64,000 nucleotides of DNA from Rhodohalobacter sp. 614A (GTDB lineage: Bacteria > Bacteroidota > Rhodothermia > Balneolales > Balneolaceae): contig NZ_JAKEDS010000001.1 of NCBI RefSeq assembly GCF_021462415.1, positions 1,460,273-1,524,272 on the forward strand, written 5' to 3'. The translations under genes and the position numbers were made by a program. This document shows positions 35,797 through 46,254 of this stretch, piece after piece. The first letter of the stretch is position 1. The number at the start of each line of letters is the position of its first letter. A model generated the notes under the pieces. That model was not told the DNA's origin. It did no database searches and saw nothing but the letters and a program-made list of their open reading frames with translations.

Positions 35797-37416
35797 TTAT
35801 GCCGTACTTCCCTCAAGGGAAGTTTTTATACTTGTCTTTTGTTGCGGTTTGCTGTTCTTGTTCATCAAAAAGTAAATAATCCCTTCTGAAAGTGCTTTCC
35901 AGCTTGCATCAATAATATTCTCAGAAACGCCGACCGTGCCCCAGCTTGAACCATCCTGGACAGAGTCGATCAAGACGCGGACCTTGGCCCCGGTTCCGTC
36001 TTTTTCATTTAATACCCGTACTTTGTAATCCTGTAACTGTACGGTGGAAATTTCCGGGTAAAACTCACAAAGAGCACGCCTGAGAGCGGCGTCCAATGCG
36101 TTTACGGGGCCGTTTCCTTCAGCGGCACAAAGCTCAATCTGGTCATTCACACGAACCTTGATGGTTGCTTCAGACCGGGAAACGCCATCGGCATTTCGTT
36201 CCATAATCACACGAAATCCTTCCAGATGGAAAAACTCCGGAGCTTTGTTGGTTTTTTGTTTTACCAGCAATTCAAAAGATGCTTCAGCCGCTTCAAACTG
36301 GTAGCCGTCATTCTCGAGCCGTTTCAGCTCGTTGACAATCTCGGAACCTTCTTTTGAAGTCTTGTCAAAATCAAAGCCGAGTTCTTCAGATTTGTACGAG
36401 ATATTACTTTTACCAGATAGGTCAGATAACAAAACCCGACGGCTGTTTCCAACCAGATCGGGTTTTATATGTTCATAGGTCTGTTCGTTTTTCATCACAG
36501 CGCTGACGTGGACCCCGCCTTTATGCGCAAAAGCACTCTTCCCGACATACGGTTGTTTATTGTCCGGTGTCAGGTTGGCCAACTCACTCACATATTTCGA
36601 GATGGTTGCCAAGTGCTTCGTTTGATCTTCAGGAATGCACGAATATCCCAATTTCAATTGAAGGTTTGGAATCACAGAGCAGAGGTTCGCATTTCCGCAA
36701 CGCTCACCGTATCCGTTGATGGTTCCCTGAACATGCACGGCCCCGGCTTCCACAGCGGCAACTGCATTTGCAACGCCCAGCTCACAATCATTATGAGAGT
36801 GAATGCCAATAGGAGCGTCAATTTTGCAGCGAACTTCCTGGACAATTGCTGTAACCTCGTGCGGCATGGTTCCGCCATTCGTATCACACAGAACAACGAC
36901 ATCGGCTCCGGCACTTTCAGCAGCTTGCAACGTTTTTAAAGCGTATTCGGCACTGTCTTTATAACCGTCAAAAAAGTGTTCGGCATCATAAATCACTTCT
37001 TTTCCGTGAGATTTTAAATAACTGATTGAACCTGAAATCAATTCAAGGTTTTCCTCAGGAGTGATATTTAAAGCCTCTTTTACATGAAGCAGCCAGGTTT
37101 TTCCGAAAAGAGATACGGCCGGGGTGTCGGCATCAATCAACGCCTTGAGGTTTGGATCCTCTTCGGGTTTGTTGCCGGCACGGCAGGTACTTCCAAAAGC
37201 AACTATTTTTGCATGTGCAAATGTATGTTCTTTTGCTTTGTCGAAGAATGCCATGTCTTTGGGATTTGAGCCCGGCCAACCGCCTTCAATATAGTCAATA
37301 CCAAATTCGTCGAGCCGTTTGGCAATACGAAATTTGTCTTCGGCCGAAAATGAGACTTTCTCTCCCTGGGTGCCGTCCCGGAGAGTGGTGTCGAATATTT
37401 GGATTGACTTTGACAT
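35797..37416 (-). CDS. cimA: Citramalate synthase
   Basis: 539 residues. The N-terminal barrel starts [18 protein letters not shown] and has HSHNDCELGVANA as metal site. EGGWPGSNPKD is the CimA-type variant that distinguishes it from LeuA. A C-terminal regulatory domain (~400-520, LEGFRVIMERNADG) is present. It condenses acetyl-CoA and pyruvate to citramalate, giving 2-ketobutyrate without threonine deaminase; no ilvA is seen here. It sits between ilvC and leuA, consistent with a pyruvate route to isoleucine. Confidence 0.93.
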   Translation of the reverse strand: MSKSIQIFDTTLRDGTQGEKVSFSAEDKFRIAKRLDEFGIDYIEGGWPGSNPKDMAFFDKAKEHTFAHAKIVAFGSTCRAGNKPEEDPNLKALIDADTPAVSLFGKTWLLHVKEALNITPEENLELISGSISYLKSHGKEVIYDAEHFFDGYKDSAEYALKTLQAAESAGADVVVLCDTNGGTMPHEVTAIVQEVRCKIDAPIGIHSHNDCELGVANAVAAVEAGAVHVQGTINGYGERCGNANLCSVIPNLQLKLGYSCIPEDQTKHLATISKYVSELANLTPDNKQPYVGKSAFAHKGGVHVSAVMKNEQTYEHIKPDLVGNSRRVLLSDLSGKSNISYKSEELGFDFDKTSKEGSEIVNELKRLENDGYQFEAAEASFELLVKQKTNKAPEFFHLEGFRVIMERNADGVSRSEATIKVRVNDQIELCAAEGNGPVNALDAALRRALCEFYPEISTVQLQDYKVRVLNEKDGTGAKVRVLIDSVQDGSSWGTVGVSENIIDASWKALSEGIIYFLMNKNSKPQQKTSIKTSLEGSTA

Positions 37417-37455
37417 GGTTAAAACTTCGTTAAAATTAACTGCGTTGAGTGAGGA

Positions 37456-38451
37456 TTACTTCTCGATCCAGTCCATCATGGAGCGGAGTTCTTTCCCTAC
37501 TTTTTCAATTTGATGTTCACTGAGGTCTTTTCTCATCTTGTTGAGATTGGGAAGACCTTCTTTATTTTCGTTGATCCATTCTCTGGCAAAATCACCTTTC
37601 TGAATTTCTTCAAGAATATTTTTCATTCGTTTCTTGGTGTCTTTATCAATCACTCGTGTTCCGCGTGAAAATCCACCGTATTCAGCCGTATCACTTACTG
37701 AATAATACATGCCTGCGATTCCGCCTTCATACATCAGGTCAACAATCAGTTTTAATTCGTGCAAGCATTCAAAGTAGGCGATCTCAGGCTGGTATCCGGC
37801 TTCCACCAATACTTCAAAACCGGTTGCTACCAGTTCGGAGGCGCCTCCGCAAAGAACGGCTTGTTCACCGAAAAGGTCGGTTTCGGTCTCTTCTTTAAAA
37901 GTGGTTTCAAGAACACCGGCGCGGGTTCCGCCAACTCCTTTTGCATATGCAAGAGCTGTTTCTTTGGCTGTGCCGCTGGCATCCTGGTAGATGGCAAACA
38001 GGCAGGGAACTCCGGATCCTTCTGTAAATACTCTTCGTACCAAATGGCCGGGACCTTTGGGCGCTACCATAAATACATCAACATTGTCGGGTGGTACGAT
38101 TTGATCGAAGTGAATATTAAAACCATGAGCAAATAGCAGGGCATTGCCTTCTTCAAGATTGGGTTCAATGCTTTCTTCATAAACTGTTTTTTGAAACTGG
38201 TCGGGGATCAGGATCATAACAAGATCGCCTTTAGCGGCAGCTTCCGATGTTTCATATACTTTTAACCCTGCTTCCTCTGCATCACTCCAGGAGGAACTGT
38301 CTTCACGGAGACCTACAATTACATTTACGCCACTCTCGTGCAGGTTCAGTGCATGTGCATGCCCCTGGCTTCCATAGCCAATAACTGCTACGGTTTTATC
38401 TTTAAGGACATCGAGGTCGGCATCTCCGTTATAATATGTTTTCACTTTCAT
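37456..38451 (-). CDS. ilvC: Ketol-acid reductoisomerase, class I
   Basis: 331 residues, class I short form. [19 protein letters not shown] (about 24-42) is the NADPH-binding Rossmann element. [20 protein letters not shown] and the acidic helices with [12 protein letters not shown] are the catalytic Mg2+ region. It converts acetolactate or acetohydroxybutyrate for valine and isoleucine synthesis. Lies between ilvN and cimA in the operon. Confidence 0.96.
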   Translation of the reverse strand: MKVKTYYNGDADLDVLKDKTVAVIGYGSQGHAHALNLHESGVNVIVGLREDSSSWSDAEEAGLKVYETSEAAAKGDLVMILIPDQFQKTVYEESIEPNLEEGNALLFAHGFNIHFDQIVPPDNVDVFMVAPKGPGHLVRRVFTEGSGVPCLFAIYQDASGTAKETALAYAKGVGGTRAGVLETTFKEETETDLFGEQAVLCGGASELVATGFEVLVEAGYQPEIAYFECLHELKLIVDLMYEGGIAGMYYSVSDTAEYGGFSRGTRVIDKDTKKRMKNILEEIQKGDFAREWINENKEGLPNLNKMRKDLSEHQIEKVGKELRSMMDWIEK

Positions 38452-38532
38452 TTAATCGCTTCTTGTTTGGTTATGTTGATTTAAAATTTATTTGATAGAA
38501 GTCCCCTTGAGAGGGATGTAAGAATGTGTTCA

Positions 38533-39057
38533 CTAATTAAAACTCACAGTTCCCTGAAATTCACGTTTTAGTGCCACGCTACCGGTGCGAGACATTTCGG
38601 TGATTCCGTACGGTTTCAGCACCTGAATCATTGCGTCTACTTTGTCGGTATTTCCGGTGACTTCAAGCGCAAGTTTATCATTGGTAATATCGATTACTTT
38701 GGCTTTAAATGCCTGTGCAATCAGCATAATTTCTGAACGTCCGGCTTTTGCTGTTGAAACTTTTACAATCGCCAGCTCGCGTTCAATGCATTTTTTATGG
38801 GTGAGATCGGTCACCTTCTGTACATCAATCACATTATGAAGGTGTTTGTTGATCTGTTCAACCGTTTTTTCGTCACCGTAGGTTGTAATTGTGATGCGTG
38901 CCATTCCGGGCTCCGCTTCCGATGCAAAAGTGACGCTATCGAGCTCAAAACCCTTTCCGCTAAAAATCCCGATGATGCGGGAAAACGTATTCAGGTTGTG
39001 CTTTACCAAAACGGAAAGTGTGTGCCGGGAATCTTTTTTCAATACTGTAGTTGCCAT
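38533..39057 (-). CDS. ilvN: Acetolactate synthase small (regulatory) subunit
   Basis: 174 residues with an N-terminal ACT domain (HTLSVLVKHNLNTFSRIIGIFSGKGFELDSV) and the second conserved ALS-SS half. It binds valine and controls the IlvB catalytic subunit. Its ATG shares one base with the ilvB stop (TAATG), so the subunits are translationally coupled. The symbol ilvH would be equally valid. Confidence 0.94.
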   Translation of the reverse strand: MATTVLKKDSRHTLSVLVKHNLNTFSRIIGIFSGKGFELDSVTFASEAEPGMARITITTYGDEKTVEQINKHLHNVIDVQKVTDLTHKKCIERELAIVKVSTAKAGRSEIMLIAQAFKAKVIDITNDKLALEVTGNTDKVDAMIQVLKPYGITEMSRTGSVALKREFQGTVSFN

Positions 39058-40850
39058 TATTTATTTACGTCGTTATCTGATTCAACCATTTCATACAAAG
39101 CGGCACCGGAGGGTACCATGGGGTAGCAGTTTTCAGTTTTCACTACACGAAAATCCATCAAAACCGGCCCGTCTTTTATTTTCATTGCTTTGTCGAGAAC
39201 CTCTTTCATTTCTGCCGGATTGGTAGCCCGCATTCCAACGGCTCCGTATGCTTCAGCCAGTTTTACAAAATCGGGATTATTGCTGCCGAATACGGAGTAG
39301 CTGGTTCGGTTATTGTAAAAGAGTTGCTGCCACTGGCGAACCATGCCGAGACATTCATTATTCATCAGGGCGATTTTAACGGGAATTTTATATTCAACAG
39401 CCGTTGCCAATTCGCAAGACAACATTTGGAATCCGCCATCGCCCGTAACACAAACCACATCCCGATCAGGAGATGCCATTGCGGCTCCCATTGCTGCGGG
39501 GAAACCAAATCCCATGGTTCCAAGTCCGCCGGAAGAGATCCATGATCTGGGGTGATTAAACGTATAGTGCTGTGCAGCCCACATCTGGTGTTGTCCTACA
39601 TCGGTTACAACAATGGCATTGCCATTCGTTGCTTCAGAAATCGCTTTGACCATATGCTGCGGATAAATGGTATCGTCAGACTTCGGCACCCTCAGTGGAT
39701 GTTCTTTCTTCCAATCCTGGATCGTATCCCACCATTTATCAATTTTGGGAGCCTTGGCAAGCTTGCCAATTGCCGGAAGTACATTTTTTACATCGCCTAC
39801 AATCGGGACTTCCACATTTACATTTTTGCCAATGCAGGAGGGATCGATATCAATTTGAATTTTCCTGGAATATTGGGCGAAACCATCCAGCCGTCCTGTT
39901 ACGCGATCATCAAAACGGGCTCCTACGGCAAGCAGAACATCACATTCGGTGATGGCCATGTTGGCATACCAGGTTCCGTGCATTCCAAGCATTCCCAATG
40001 ACTGTGGTTTGCTTTCGGGAAAAGCCCCCAAACCCATTAATGTAGTGGTAATAGGGATGTTCAGTTTTTCAGCAAATTCTATAACCTCTTCCCATGCTTC
40101 ACCCAAAATGGCTCCGCCGCCCACATACATCAAGGGTTTTTTCGCCTTGCTGATCATTTCGGCCGCTTTGGCAATTTGAGGCTGATGGCCGTGAAGGGTA
40201 GGTTTGAAACTTGGGATATCCACTTTCTTCATTCCGGAATAGCGGGCGGCTGTATTCAACATATCTTTTGGAAGATCAACCAAAACCGGGCCGGGCCGTC
40301 CGTTGGTGGCAATATGAAATGCCTCACGAATCACGCTTTCCAGTTCATTTACATTCCGAACCAGGTAATTCTGTTTGGTGATGGGTCTTGTAATTCCCAC
40401 AATATCTGCTTCCTGGAAGGCATCGTTTCCAATTACGCTGGTAGCAACCTGTCCGGTTAAAACTACAAGCGGTATGGAATCCATCATGGCTGTGGCAATA
40501 CCTGTAACCGTATTGGTGCCGCCCGGGCCGGATGTTACCAGCACAACACCGGGTTTCCCGGTGGCCCGGGAGTAACCGTCAGCTGCATGGGTTCCCGCTT
40601 GCTCGTGGCGAACCAGGATGTGCTTCATGTCGTGCTCGTCAAAAAGCACATCATAAATAGGTAAGTTTGCTCCTCCGGGATAACCAAAGATGGTATCTAC
40701 GTCAAGATCGGCGAGAGTCTTAATTAAGATCTCTGCGCCATTAAACGAGGGGCCCGGATTTTCATCCTCGCTCCGTTTAACAGGCTGGAGCGGCTGAGCC
40801 TTTTGAAATTTGTTTGTCGGTGATGAGGGTGTGGATTCAGATGGTTTCAT
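39057..40850 (-). CDS. ilvB: Acetolactate synthase large subunit
   Basis: 597 residues. ThDP enzyme: FGYPGGANLPIYD with the catalytic Glu in VRHEQAGTHAADGYSRATG, and the ThDP-Mg motif GDGGFQML...NNECLG near residues 470-500. A ~40-residue polar N-terminal extension precedes the core. It joins two pyruvates, or pyruvate and 2-ketobutyrate. First gene of the ilv-leu operon; a Leu/Ile-rich mini-frame and hairpin lie immediately upstream. Confidence 0.95.
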   Translation of the reverse strand: MKPSESTPSSPTNKFQKAQPLQPVKRSEDENPGPSFNGAEILIKTLADLDVDTIFGYPGGANLPIYDVLFDEHDMKHILVRHEQAGTHAADGYSRATGKPGVVLVTSGPGGTNTVTGIATAMMDSIPLVVLTGQVATSVIGNDAFQEADIVGITRPITKQNYLVRNVNELESVIREAFHIATNGRPGPVLVDLPKDMLNTAARYSGMKKVDIPSFKPTLHGHQPQIAKAAEMISKAKKPLMYVGGGAILGEAWEEVIEFAEKLNIPITTTLMGLGAFPESKPQSLGMLGMHGTWYANMAITECDVLLAVGARFDDRVTGRLDGFAQYSRKIQIDIDPSCIGKNVNVEVPIVGDVKNVLPAIGKLAKAPKIDKWWDTIQDWKKEHPLRVPKSDDTIYPQHMVKAISEATNGNAIVVTDVGQHQMWAAQHYTFNHPRSWISSGGLGTMGFGFPAAMGAAMASPDRDVVCVTGDGGFQMLSCELATAVEYKIPVKIALMNNECLGMVRQWQQLFYNNRTSYSVFGSNNPDFVKLAEAYGAVGMRATNPAEMKEVLDKAMKIKDGPVLMDFRVVKTENCYPMVPSGAALYEMVESDNDVNK

Positions 40851-40872
40851 ATTGTCTCGCGGATATATATTG

Positions 40873-40992
40873 CCCGCCAGAGGTCAAAGTTAAATAAAAT
40901 CATGTTCGCTTCTAACCTCTGGAGGGTGTGGATTAACTAATAATTAGAATTAGGTTTAGAATGCCAGAAATTAGAATCGAGATAGTTAGCAA
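40873..40992 (-). promoter_or_regulatory. Candidate leucine/isoleucine leader-peptide attenuator
   Basis: The minus strand from 40992 to 40933 reads TTG, then 18 codons of which 12 are Leu or Ile: five Leu, all CTA, and seven Ile, then TAA. Seven bases after the stop, arms CCCTCCAGAGGT and ACCTCTGGCGGG pair over 12 positions (one G-U) around a 30-base loop (40873-40926). The ilvB ATG is 22 bases beyond. Starved-codon stalling ahead of a hairpin is the attenuation layout, and the his operon in this window has a clear leader of the same kind. The start is uncertain: the frame stays open back to an ATG at 41124, which would give 63 residues. Confidence 0.55.
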
Positions 40993-41365
40993 ATTAAGAA
41001 AGAAGCTTCTTGTACTATCTGAAGAGAGAGAAAAATCAGAGCTCACAGAATGTAAGGAACTCAAAACGGTCGCGATAAATACAGCAATCACGAACTGCAA
41101 ATTTACAGTGCCCTTGCCGTCCATTGGCCGGGTCAAAAAATCGTTTAAAAAAGTATGTGTGATTGCGGTAGACAATTTGTAATCTGTTACTTCAACATCG
41201 CATTCAAAAACATAGATAAAGACATTAATGGAAGCAAGAAGTTTTTATAGATTCTTCGAATAGATTTCTTGACCTAAGAATGATTTTTTCAAAAGCGCTT
41301 CCATTAAAATTATCATTGACGTCTAACATATTGAAATTCAATAACTAAGCACCTTTATAAGTACC

Positions 41366-43042
41366 ATGACGAAACTGAATAAATACAGCTCCAGATTAAC
41401 AGAAGAACAATCCCAGGTAGGCTCAAAGGCAATGCTTTATGCAACCGGATTGAGCGAGGAAGACATGAAAAAGGCCCAGGTGGGAATCGCAAGTACCGGC
41501 TGGGACGGCAATCCGTGCAACATGCATCTTAACGGTTTGGCCTCTGTGATCAAGGAAAATGTTTGGGATAATGACATGGTTGGATACGTGTTTCATTCCA
41601 TTGGAGTGAGCGACGGAATTTCGATGGGAACCCAGGGAATGAAATTTTCGCTTCCGTCCAGAGACATCATTGCCGACTCCATCGAAACCGTGATGAACGC
41701 CCAGTGGTACGATGCCAACATTTCGGTTGTGGGTTGTGATAAAAATATGCCCGGCTCCATCATGGCAATGGCGCGCGTAAACCGTCCATCTATTATGGTA
41801 TACGGCGGAACAATCCGTCCCGGAAACCTAAATGGACGCAAGCTTGATCTCGTTTCCGCTTTTGAGTCGTACGGGGAATTGTTATCCGATAAGATTGATG
41901 AAGACCAGCTTCACCAAGTTTTGAAACACGCCTGCCCGGGAGCTGGCGCCTGCGGGGGAATGTACACGGCCAACACCATGGCATCGGCTATCGAGACGAT
42001 GGGAATGAGCCTTCCGTTCAGTTCGTCCATCCCCGCAACACACCAGGAGAAAATCAACGAGTGTAAGCGGGCGGGCAAGGCGATCCGTAATCTTCTCGAA
42101 AAAGATTTGAAGCCGCTGGACATCATCAACAAAAAATCAATTGAAAATGCGGTGGCGATGATTATTCTGTTGGGAGGTTCCACCAACGCTGTGATGCACA
42201 TGCTGGCAATTGCCCGTGCCGCCAAGGTGGATTTTACTATTGATGATTTCCAGGAGGTCAGCAACAGGACCCCGTTCCTGGCCGACCTGAAGCCAAGCGG
42301 AAAATACGTGATGGAAGACCTTTATAATGCAGGCGGTGTTCCTGCGGTTCAGAAGCTGATGTTTGAAGAAGGACTTTTGCATGAAGGATGCATTACCGTA
42401 ACAGGCAAAACACTCGAAGAGAATGTGGAAGATTTGCCCGGCCTTCTTGAAGAACAAAAAGTGATTCAGCCGATTTCAAATCCAGTAAAGAAAACGGGTC
42501 ATCTGCAAATTCTTTATGGAAACCTCTCGCCGGAAGGCAGTGTGGCAAAAATTACCGGGAAAGAAGGTACCACGTTCACAGGGACAGCCAAAGTGTTTGA
42601 GTCTGAAGAGGATTGCCTGCGCGGAATTCGTGGCGGCCATGTAGAAAAAGGCGATGTAGTTGTGATTCGGTACGAAGGCCCCAAAGGCGGCCCCGGCATG
42701 CGCGAAATGCTTTCCATCACCGCAGCTATTATGGGTGCCGGTCTTGGTAAAAATGTGGCTTTGATTACTGACGGACGCTTCTCCGGCGGAACCCACGGTT
42801 TTGTGATCGGACACATTACGCCCGAAGCTCAGCTTGGCGGAAACATTGCACTGCTTCGCGATGGCGATATCATCGAAATTGACGCTGACGAGCGAACGCT
42901 GAATGTCAAACTCTCGGACGAAGAACTCGATGAACGCCGAAAAACCTGGACGGCGCCCGAACTGAAAGTTCAAAGCGGTTCGCTTTATAAATATGCGAAA
43001 CTCGTTTCCACCGCATCCGAAGGCTGCGTAACGGACTTATGA
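41366..43042 (+). CDS. ilvD: Dihydroxy-acid dehydratase
   Basis: 558 residues. Fe-S cluster ligands lie in [10 protein letters not shown] and [17 protein letters not shown], and [24 protein letters not shown] with [17 protein letters not shown] are family signatures. It dehydrates dihydroxyisovalerate and dihydroxymethylvalerate, the last shared step before transamination. It diverges from ilvB across 515 bases that contain the attenuator candidate and both promoters. Confident. Confidence 0.96.
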   Translation: MTKLNKYSSRLTEEQSQVGSKAMLYATGLSEEDMKKAQVGIASTGWDGNPCNMHLNGLASVIKENVWDNDMVGYVFHSIGVSDGISMGTQGMKFSLPSRDIIADSIETVMNAQWYDANISVVGCDKNMPGSIMAMARVNRPSIMVYGGTIRPGNLNGRKLDLVSAFESYGELLSDKIDEDQLHQVLKHACPGAGACGGMYTANTMASAIETMGMSLPFSSSIPATHQEKINECKRAGKAIRNLLEKDLKPLDIINKKSIENAVAMIILLGGSTNAVMHMLAIARAAKVDFTIDDFQEVSNRTPFLADLKPSGKYVMEDLYNAGGVPAVQKLMFEEGLLHEGCITVTGKTLEENVEDLPGLLEEQKVIQPISNPVKKTGHLQILYGNLSPEGSVAKITGKEGTTFTGTAKVFESEEDCLRGIRGGHVEKGDVVVIRYEGPKGGPGMREMLSITAAIMGAGLGKNVALITDGRFSGGTHGFVIGHITPEAQLGGNIALLRDGDIIEIDADERTLNVKLSDEELDERRKTWTAPELKVQSGSLYKYAKLVSTASEGCVTDL

Positions 43043-43156
43043 TGAATATCGAATATTGAACAAGGATTTTAGAATGTCGAAGGGTCATTGCGGACAACAC
43101 GAAGCTATCTCCACTTCATAATTCGTTATTCCTCGTTCGATATTCATTATTCTAGC

Positions 43157-43291
43157 GTCATTGCGAGCGAAACGAACGGAGTGAGTGCAGCGCGGCAATC
43201 TCCGAATGTTGTTGGGGGTGTATTCCTTGAGGGGGGGTGAGAAGTAGCAAAGGCCAAAGTCAGGAGATTGCGTCACTCCGTTCGCAATGAC
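43157..43291. repeat. GTCATTGCGAG-family palindromic repeat, copy 1
   Basis: Starts GTCATTGCGAGCGAAACGAA and ends with the inverse CCGTTCGCAATGAC. The two halves have the same consensus in opposite orientation, with small internal deletions in one. Part of a 609-base gene-free stretch after ilvD that is almost entirely repeats. Confidence 0.85.
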
Positions 43292-43317
43292 CATATTAAT
43301 TGTTCTAAACCTGTCGC

Positions 43318-43460
43318 GTCATTGGCGAGAGAGTTCCGACGCTTCGGGACGACCGCGGCCCCAAAGAGATGCCTTTGGCACAATCCCCGAATGCAATTAC
43401 AACTGGGGTTTTCCAATGCAAGGAGATCGCCACGCCCCAAAAATGAGGGCTCGCGATGAC
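43318..43460. repeat. GTCATTGCGAG-family repeat, copy 2 (long subtype)
   Basis: Begins GTCATTGGCGAG, contains the internal block ACCGCGGCCCC...GATGCCTTTGGCACAATC shared with copies at 49299 and 50901, and ends GGGCTCGCGATGAC. The shared internal block marks a subtype. Confidence 0.85.
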
Positions 43461-43477
43461 GATAATCACATCTTAAA

Positions 43478-43530
43478 GTCATTGCGAGTGAAACGAACAA
43501 CGAGAGTGCAGCGCGGCAATCTTCACTTCA
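43478..43530. repeat. GTCATTGCGAG-family repeat, half copy
   Basis: Left half only (GTCATTGCGAGTGAAACGAA to GCGGCAATCTTCAC) without the inverted partner. Confidence 0.75.
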
Positions 43531-43651
43531 TAATTCGTAATTCGTTGTTCGCTATTCATCATTCCTCTCCATAAATAAGGAATCCCCTCATATTTATTGA
43601 TATCGGACCAGGCTACATTACTTGGATAACATCTAATAAAACCATTCAAGT

Positions 43652-44377
43652 ATGAGTACTAATCAAGTGATATCTGCGAGTTTGAGAGTTTTTTCTGTTC
43701 TTTTGGTTCTGTCTGTGGCTGCCGTTTTTATATCGTCATCTCCGGCCGGGACCTCCAGTGAGGGTGAAGATGGATTCGCCCGGCTTTTTAATGATGATAA
43801 TTTTGATAACTGGTACACCTTTTTCCCGGAGTATGGAAAGAATAACGATCCCGACAACGTCTTCTCCATCAATGAGGGAGTGATTCACGTTACCGGCCAG
43901 CATTTCGGATACCTGGCTACCGAGGAGATCTATGACAATTACCATCTAAAACTTGAGTTCAAGTGGGGTGAACAAAAATGGGAGCCAAGACTGGACCTGA
44001 AACGGGATAGCGGTATCTGTTTTCATATTGCAGAGGATGTGCCCGACAGCGTGTGGCCCAAAAGCATTGAGTGCCAGATACAGGAAGGCGATGTTGGTGA
44101 TTTTTGGCTGATCGGCGGAACGACCATTTCGGTGGACGGAGAACGCAATGAACCGGGTGATTTTATGCGTTTCCAAAAGAAAAGAGATCTCGAACGCCCC
44201 AACGGGGACTGGAATACGGTAGAGGTGATAACCTATGACGGCGCGGTTACCTATCTCGTAAATGGCGTGGTCGTCAATCACGGAGAAAAAGCCAGCGTAA
44301 AACAAGGACGAATTTTGCTGCAATCCGAAGGCGCGGAGATTTACTTTCGGAATGTGGAGATCAAAGAATTTGAATAG
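43652..44377 (+). CDS. DUF1080 (3-keto-disaccharide hydrolase-like) secreted protein
   Basis: 241 residues. A signal or anchor sequence (~15-33) is followed by a single jelly-roll domain: GFARLFNDDNFDNWYTFFPE opens it and IYFRNVEIKEFE closes it, the usual DUF1080/concanavalin-like boundaries. Members hydrolyse 3-keto-glucosides or bind glycans, and are common in polysaccharide-using FCB bacteria. It is flanked on both sides by palindromic repeats, with no operon partner. Confidence 0.85.
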   Translation: MSTNQVISASLRVFSVLLVLSVAAVFISSSPAGTSSEGEDGFARLFNDDNFDNWYTFFPEYGKNNDPDNVFSINEGVIHVTGQHFGYLATEEIYDNYHLKLEFKWGEQKWEPRLDLKRDSGICFHIAEDVPDSVWPKSIECQIQEGDVGDFWLIGGTTISVDGERNEPGDFMRFQKKRDLERPNGDWNTVEVITYDGAVTYLVNGVVVNHGEKASVKQGRILLQSEGAEIYFRNVEIKEFE

Positions 44378-44418
44378 CGAATATCTAACAAGGATTTCTG
44401 AATGATGAACGGTTATTG

Positions 44419-44526
44419 CGAGGAGATCGCCACGCCCAAAAAAGCAGGGCTCGCGATGACAAATATTGCATTTTTAATGTCATTGCGAGCGGATCGAACG
44501 GAGTGAGTGTAGCGTGGCAATCCCCA
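44419..44526. repeat. GTCATTGCGAG-family repeats, two adjoining halves
   Basis: A right half (GGAGATCGCCACGCCC to GCTCGCGATGAC) is followed by a left half (GTCATTGCGAGCGGATCGAA to GGCAATCCCC), an inside-out arrangement. A third degenerate piece lies near 44690. Together they fill most of the 527-base gap before the ParB-like gene. Confidence 0.75.
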
Positions 44527-44904
44527 AACGTTTTTTTCCGCTAACGAGACATTCATTTTTCCCTCGAAACTCCACTGGTTCATCCTTCCATTTCACCAAA
44601 GGTGCACCAAGGATGATACAAGCCTGCTCCGAGCGAGAGGGAGGAGAAGAATAGCGAATATCGAGTGAAGAACTCAGAATGTAGAAGGGTCATTACGAGC
44701 GGAGTAATCTGCACATATTTTTATCTTTGCCTGTCGGTCAGTTGATCTATTATGGCAGGTAGTTACAGTTTTATGGATCCGTTATTAGGATTTAACTTTG
44801 TCTGATTTGCAATAAGAAGAAAGATGTTAATTATTTTCATTGCAAATAAATAAGATTTTTTTTCTCTTTTAGTAGTTGGCTTAAATCCAAATTCATCAAT
44901 TTAT

Positions 44905-46254
44905 ATGGGACATGAATACAGAAGCATTGCGATTGAGAAGTTAGGTCTAGATTTTTTAAACCCTCGTTATGAAGAGGCAGAAAACCAAAGAGACGCCCTT
45001 CAAAAAATGCTATCAAATCAAAAAAAGAAACTTGTTAATTTAGCTGAAAGCATTATTGAAAATGGGCTTAACCCATCTGATATACCTATAATTATAAATG
45101 GAAAAGGTGATGGTTATACAGTTCTTGAAGGAAATAGGAGGATAACGGCATTAATTCTCTTATCACAGCCACAAATAGTTGATTTGATTAGTGATAGTAG
45201 CTTAAAAAAGTCTTTTAAAAAGCTGCACAACTTGTTTCTTGATAATCCAATTAAAGAAGTGCAGTGTGTTTTCTTCGAGAAACGAGATGAGGCAAACATC
45301 TGGATAGATCAGAAGCATTCGGGAGAACAAGATGGCGTTGGTATTGTTAAATGGGGTGCAAAAGAAAAAGCCAGATTTCAAGAAAGAAGTGGAAAAATTG
45401 ATGCAAGATTATACGCAATTGAGTTAGTAAAACATTTTGGAAATCTAAATGATGAAGAGAAAAGTAAAATTAATAATATAGCTATTACTACTCTCTCCAG
45501 AATTTTATCTGATAGTTCTATAAAAGAAAATATTGGAGTGGGTATTATTGGTGATAAACTAGTGGCTCGAACTGGAATTGAAAATTTTATTCTACCATTA
45601 AAAAAAATTGTACTCGACTTAGCGGAAAGAAAAATTAATGTAACAGATGTCTATTATTCAGGGGATCGAGAAGGCTATTTACACACTTTTAATAAAGAAA
45701 TTCTTCCTGATAGAATTGATTTGAAAAGTAATTTCGAAGAAGTTTCAATTGAAATTGCCAAAGAAGACGTGGAAGAGGATTCTGATATATTTGACGAAGA
45801 ACAAGAGACAGAAGATCCTCAAAAAAGGTGGAACTTAATTCCTAAAGCTTTGGAATGGCACATAAGTAATAAAAGAGCACAACAGATATTTATTGAGCTT
45901 AAAAAATTGAATTTGAAGGCTTATAAAAATTCTATATCAGTAACTTTAAGAGTGTTTCTTGAGATAAGCATGGACCACTTTATAGATGAAAATAAAATGC
46001 TAACTGTTTATAAGAATGAGAAGTTTAAAAATAAAGTCCATAAAATTGCTGATTATATGGAGGAAGAAAAAATGTTAAATAAAGATCAGCTTAAGGCGGC
46101 GCGAAATGCAGCTAGTAGTCAGCATCATTTATTTTCTGTTGACACTTTTCATAACTATGTTCATAATCGTTATCTAATTCCTTCTCCTGATGAACTTGTT
46201 ATAACGTGGGACAATATGGAGTTATTTGTTAAGAAGTTGTGGGGCATCAAATGA
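44905..46254 (+). CDS. ParB/Srx-like protein with HEPN-like C-terminus, paired with a methylase
   Basis: 449 residues. The N-terminal ~150 carry a ParB-type nuclease/NTPase fold with TVLEGNRRITAL (EGNRR, 75-79). A middle acidic linker (~285-305) separates a helical C-terminus whose RNAASSQHHLFSVDTFHNYVHN (400-421) resembles HEPN/AbiJ-like domains found in defence proteins. It is not a partition gene: no parA or parS adjoins. The last four bases overlap the ATG of the D12 methylase, so the two act together. The pair is markedly A+T-rich against its flanks. Role in DNA modification or defence is inferred. Confidence 0.65.
   Translation: MGHEYRSIAIEKLGLDFLNPRYEEAENQRDALQKMLSNQKKKLVNLAESIIENGLNPSDIPIIINGKGDGYTVLEGNRRITALILLSQPQIVDLISDSSLKKSFKKLHNLFLDNPIKEVQCVFFEKRDEANIWIDQKHSGEQDGVGIVKWGAKEKARFQERSGKIDARLYAIELVKHFGNLNDEEKSKINNIAITTLSRILSDSSIKENIGVGIIGDKLVARTGIENFILPLKKIVLDLAERKINVTDVYYSGDREGYLHTFNKEILPDRIDLKSNFEEVSIEIAKEDVEEDSDIFDEEQETEDPQKRWNLIPKALEWHISNKRAQQIFIELKKLNLKAYKNSISVTLRVFLEISMDHFIDENKMLTVYKNEKFKNKVHKIADYMEEEKMLNKDQLKAARNAASSQHHLFSVDTFHNYVHNRYLIPSPDELVITWDNMELFVKKLWGIK

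Noticed and set aside
40961-41182. 73-codon plus-strand frame between ilvB and ilvD
   Set aside because: No ribosome site or homology; the opposite strand holds the Leu/Ile-rich attenuator, which explains the open frame better.
43268-43574. Several 60-95-codon frames in the repeat stretches (also 49287-49561 and 50789-51082)
   Set aside because: They read through palindromic repeats in different frames and have no protein family support.
44905-46254. Chromosome-partition ParB
   Set aside because: No parA, no parS-like sites and no central HTH domain; only the N-terminal fold is shared.
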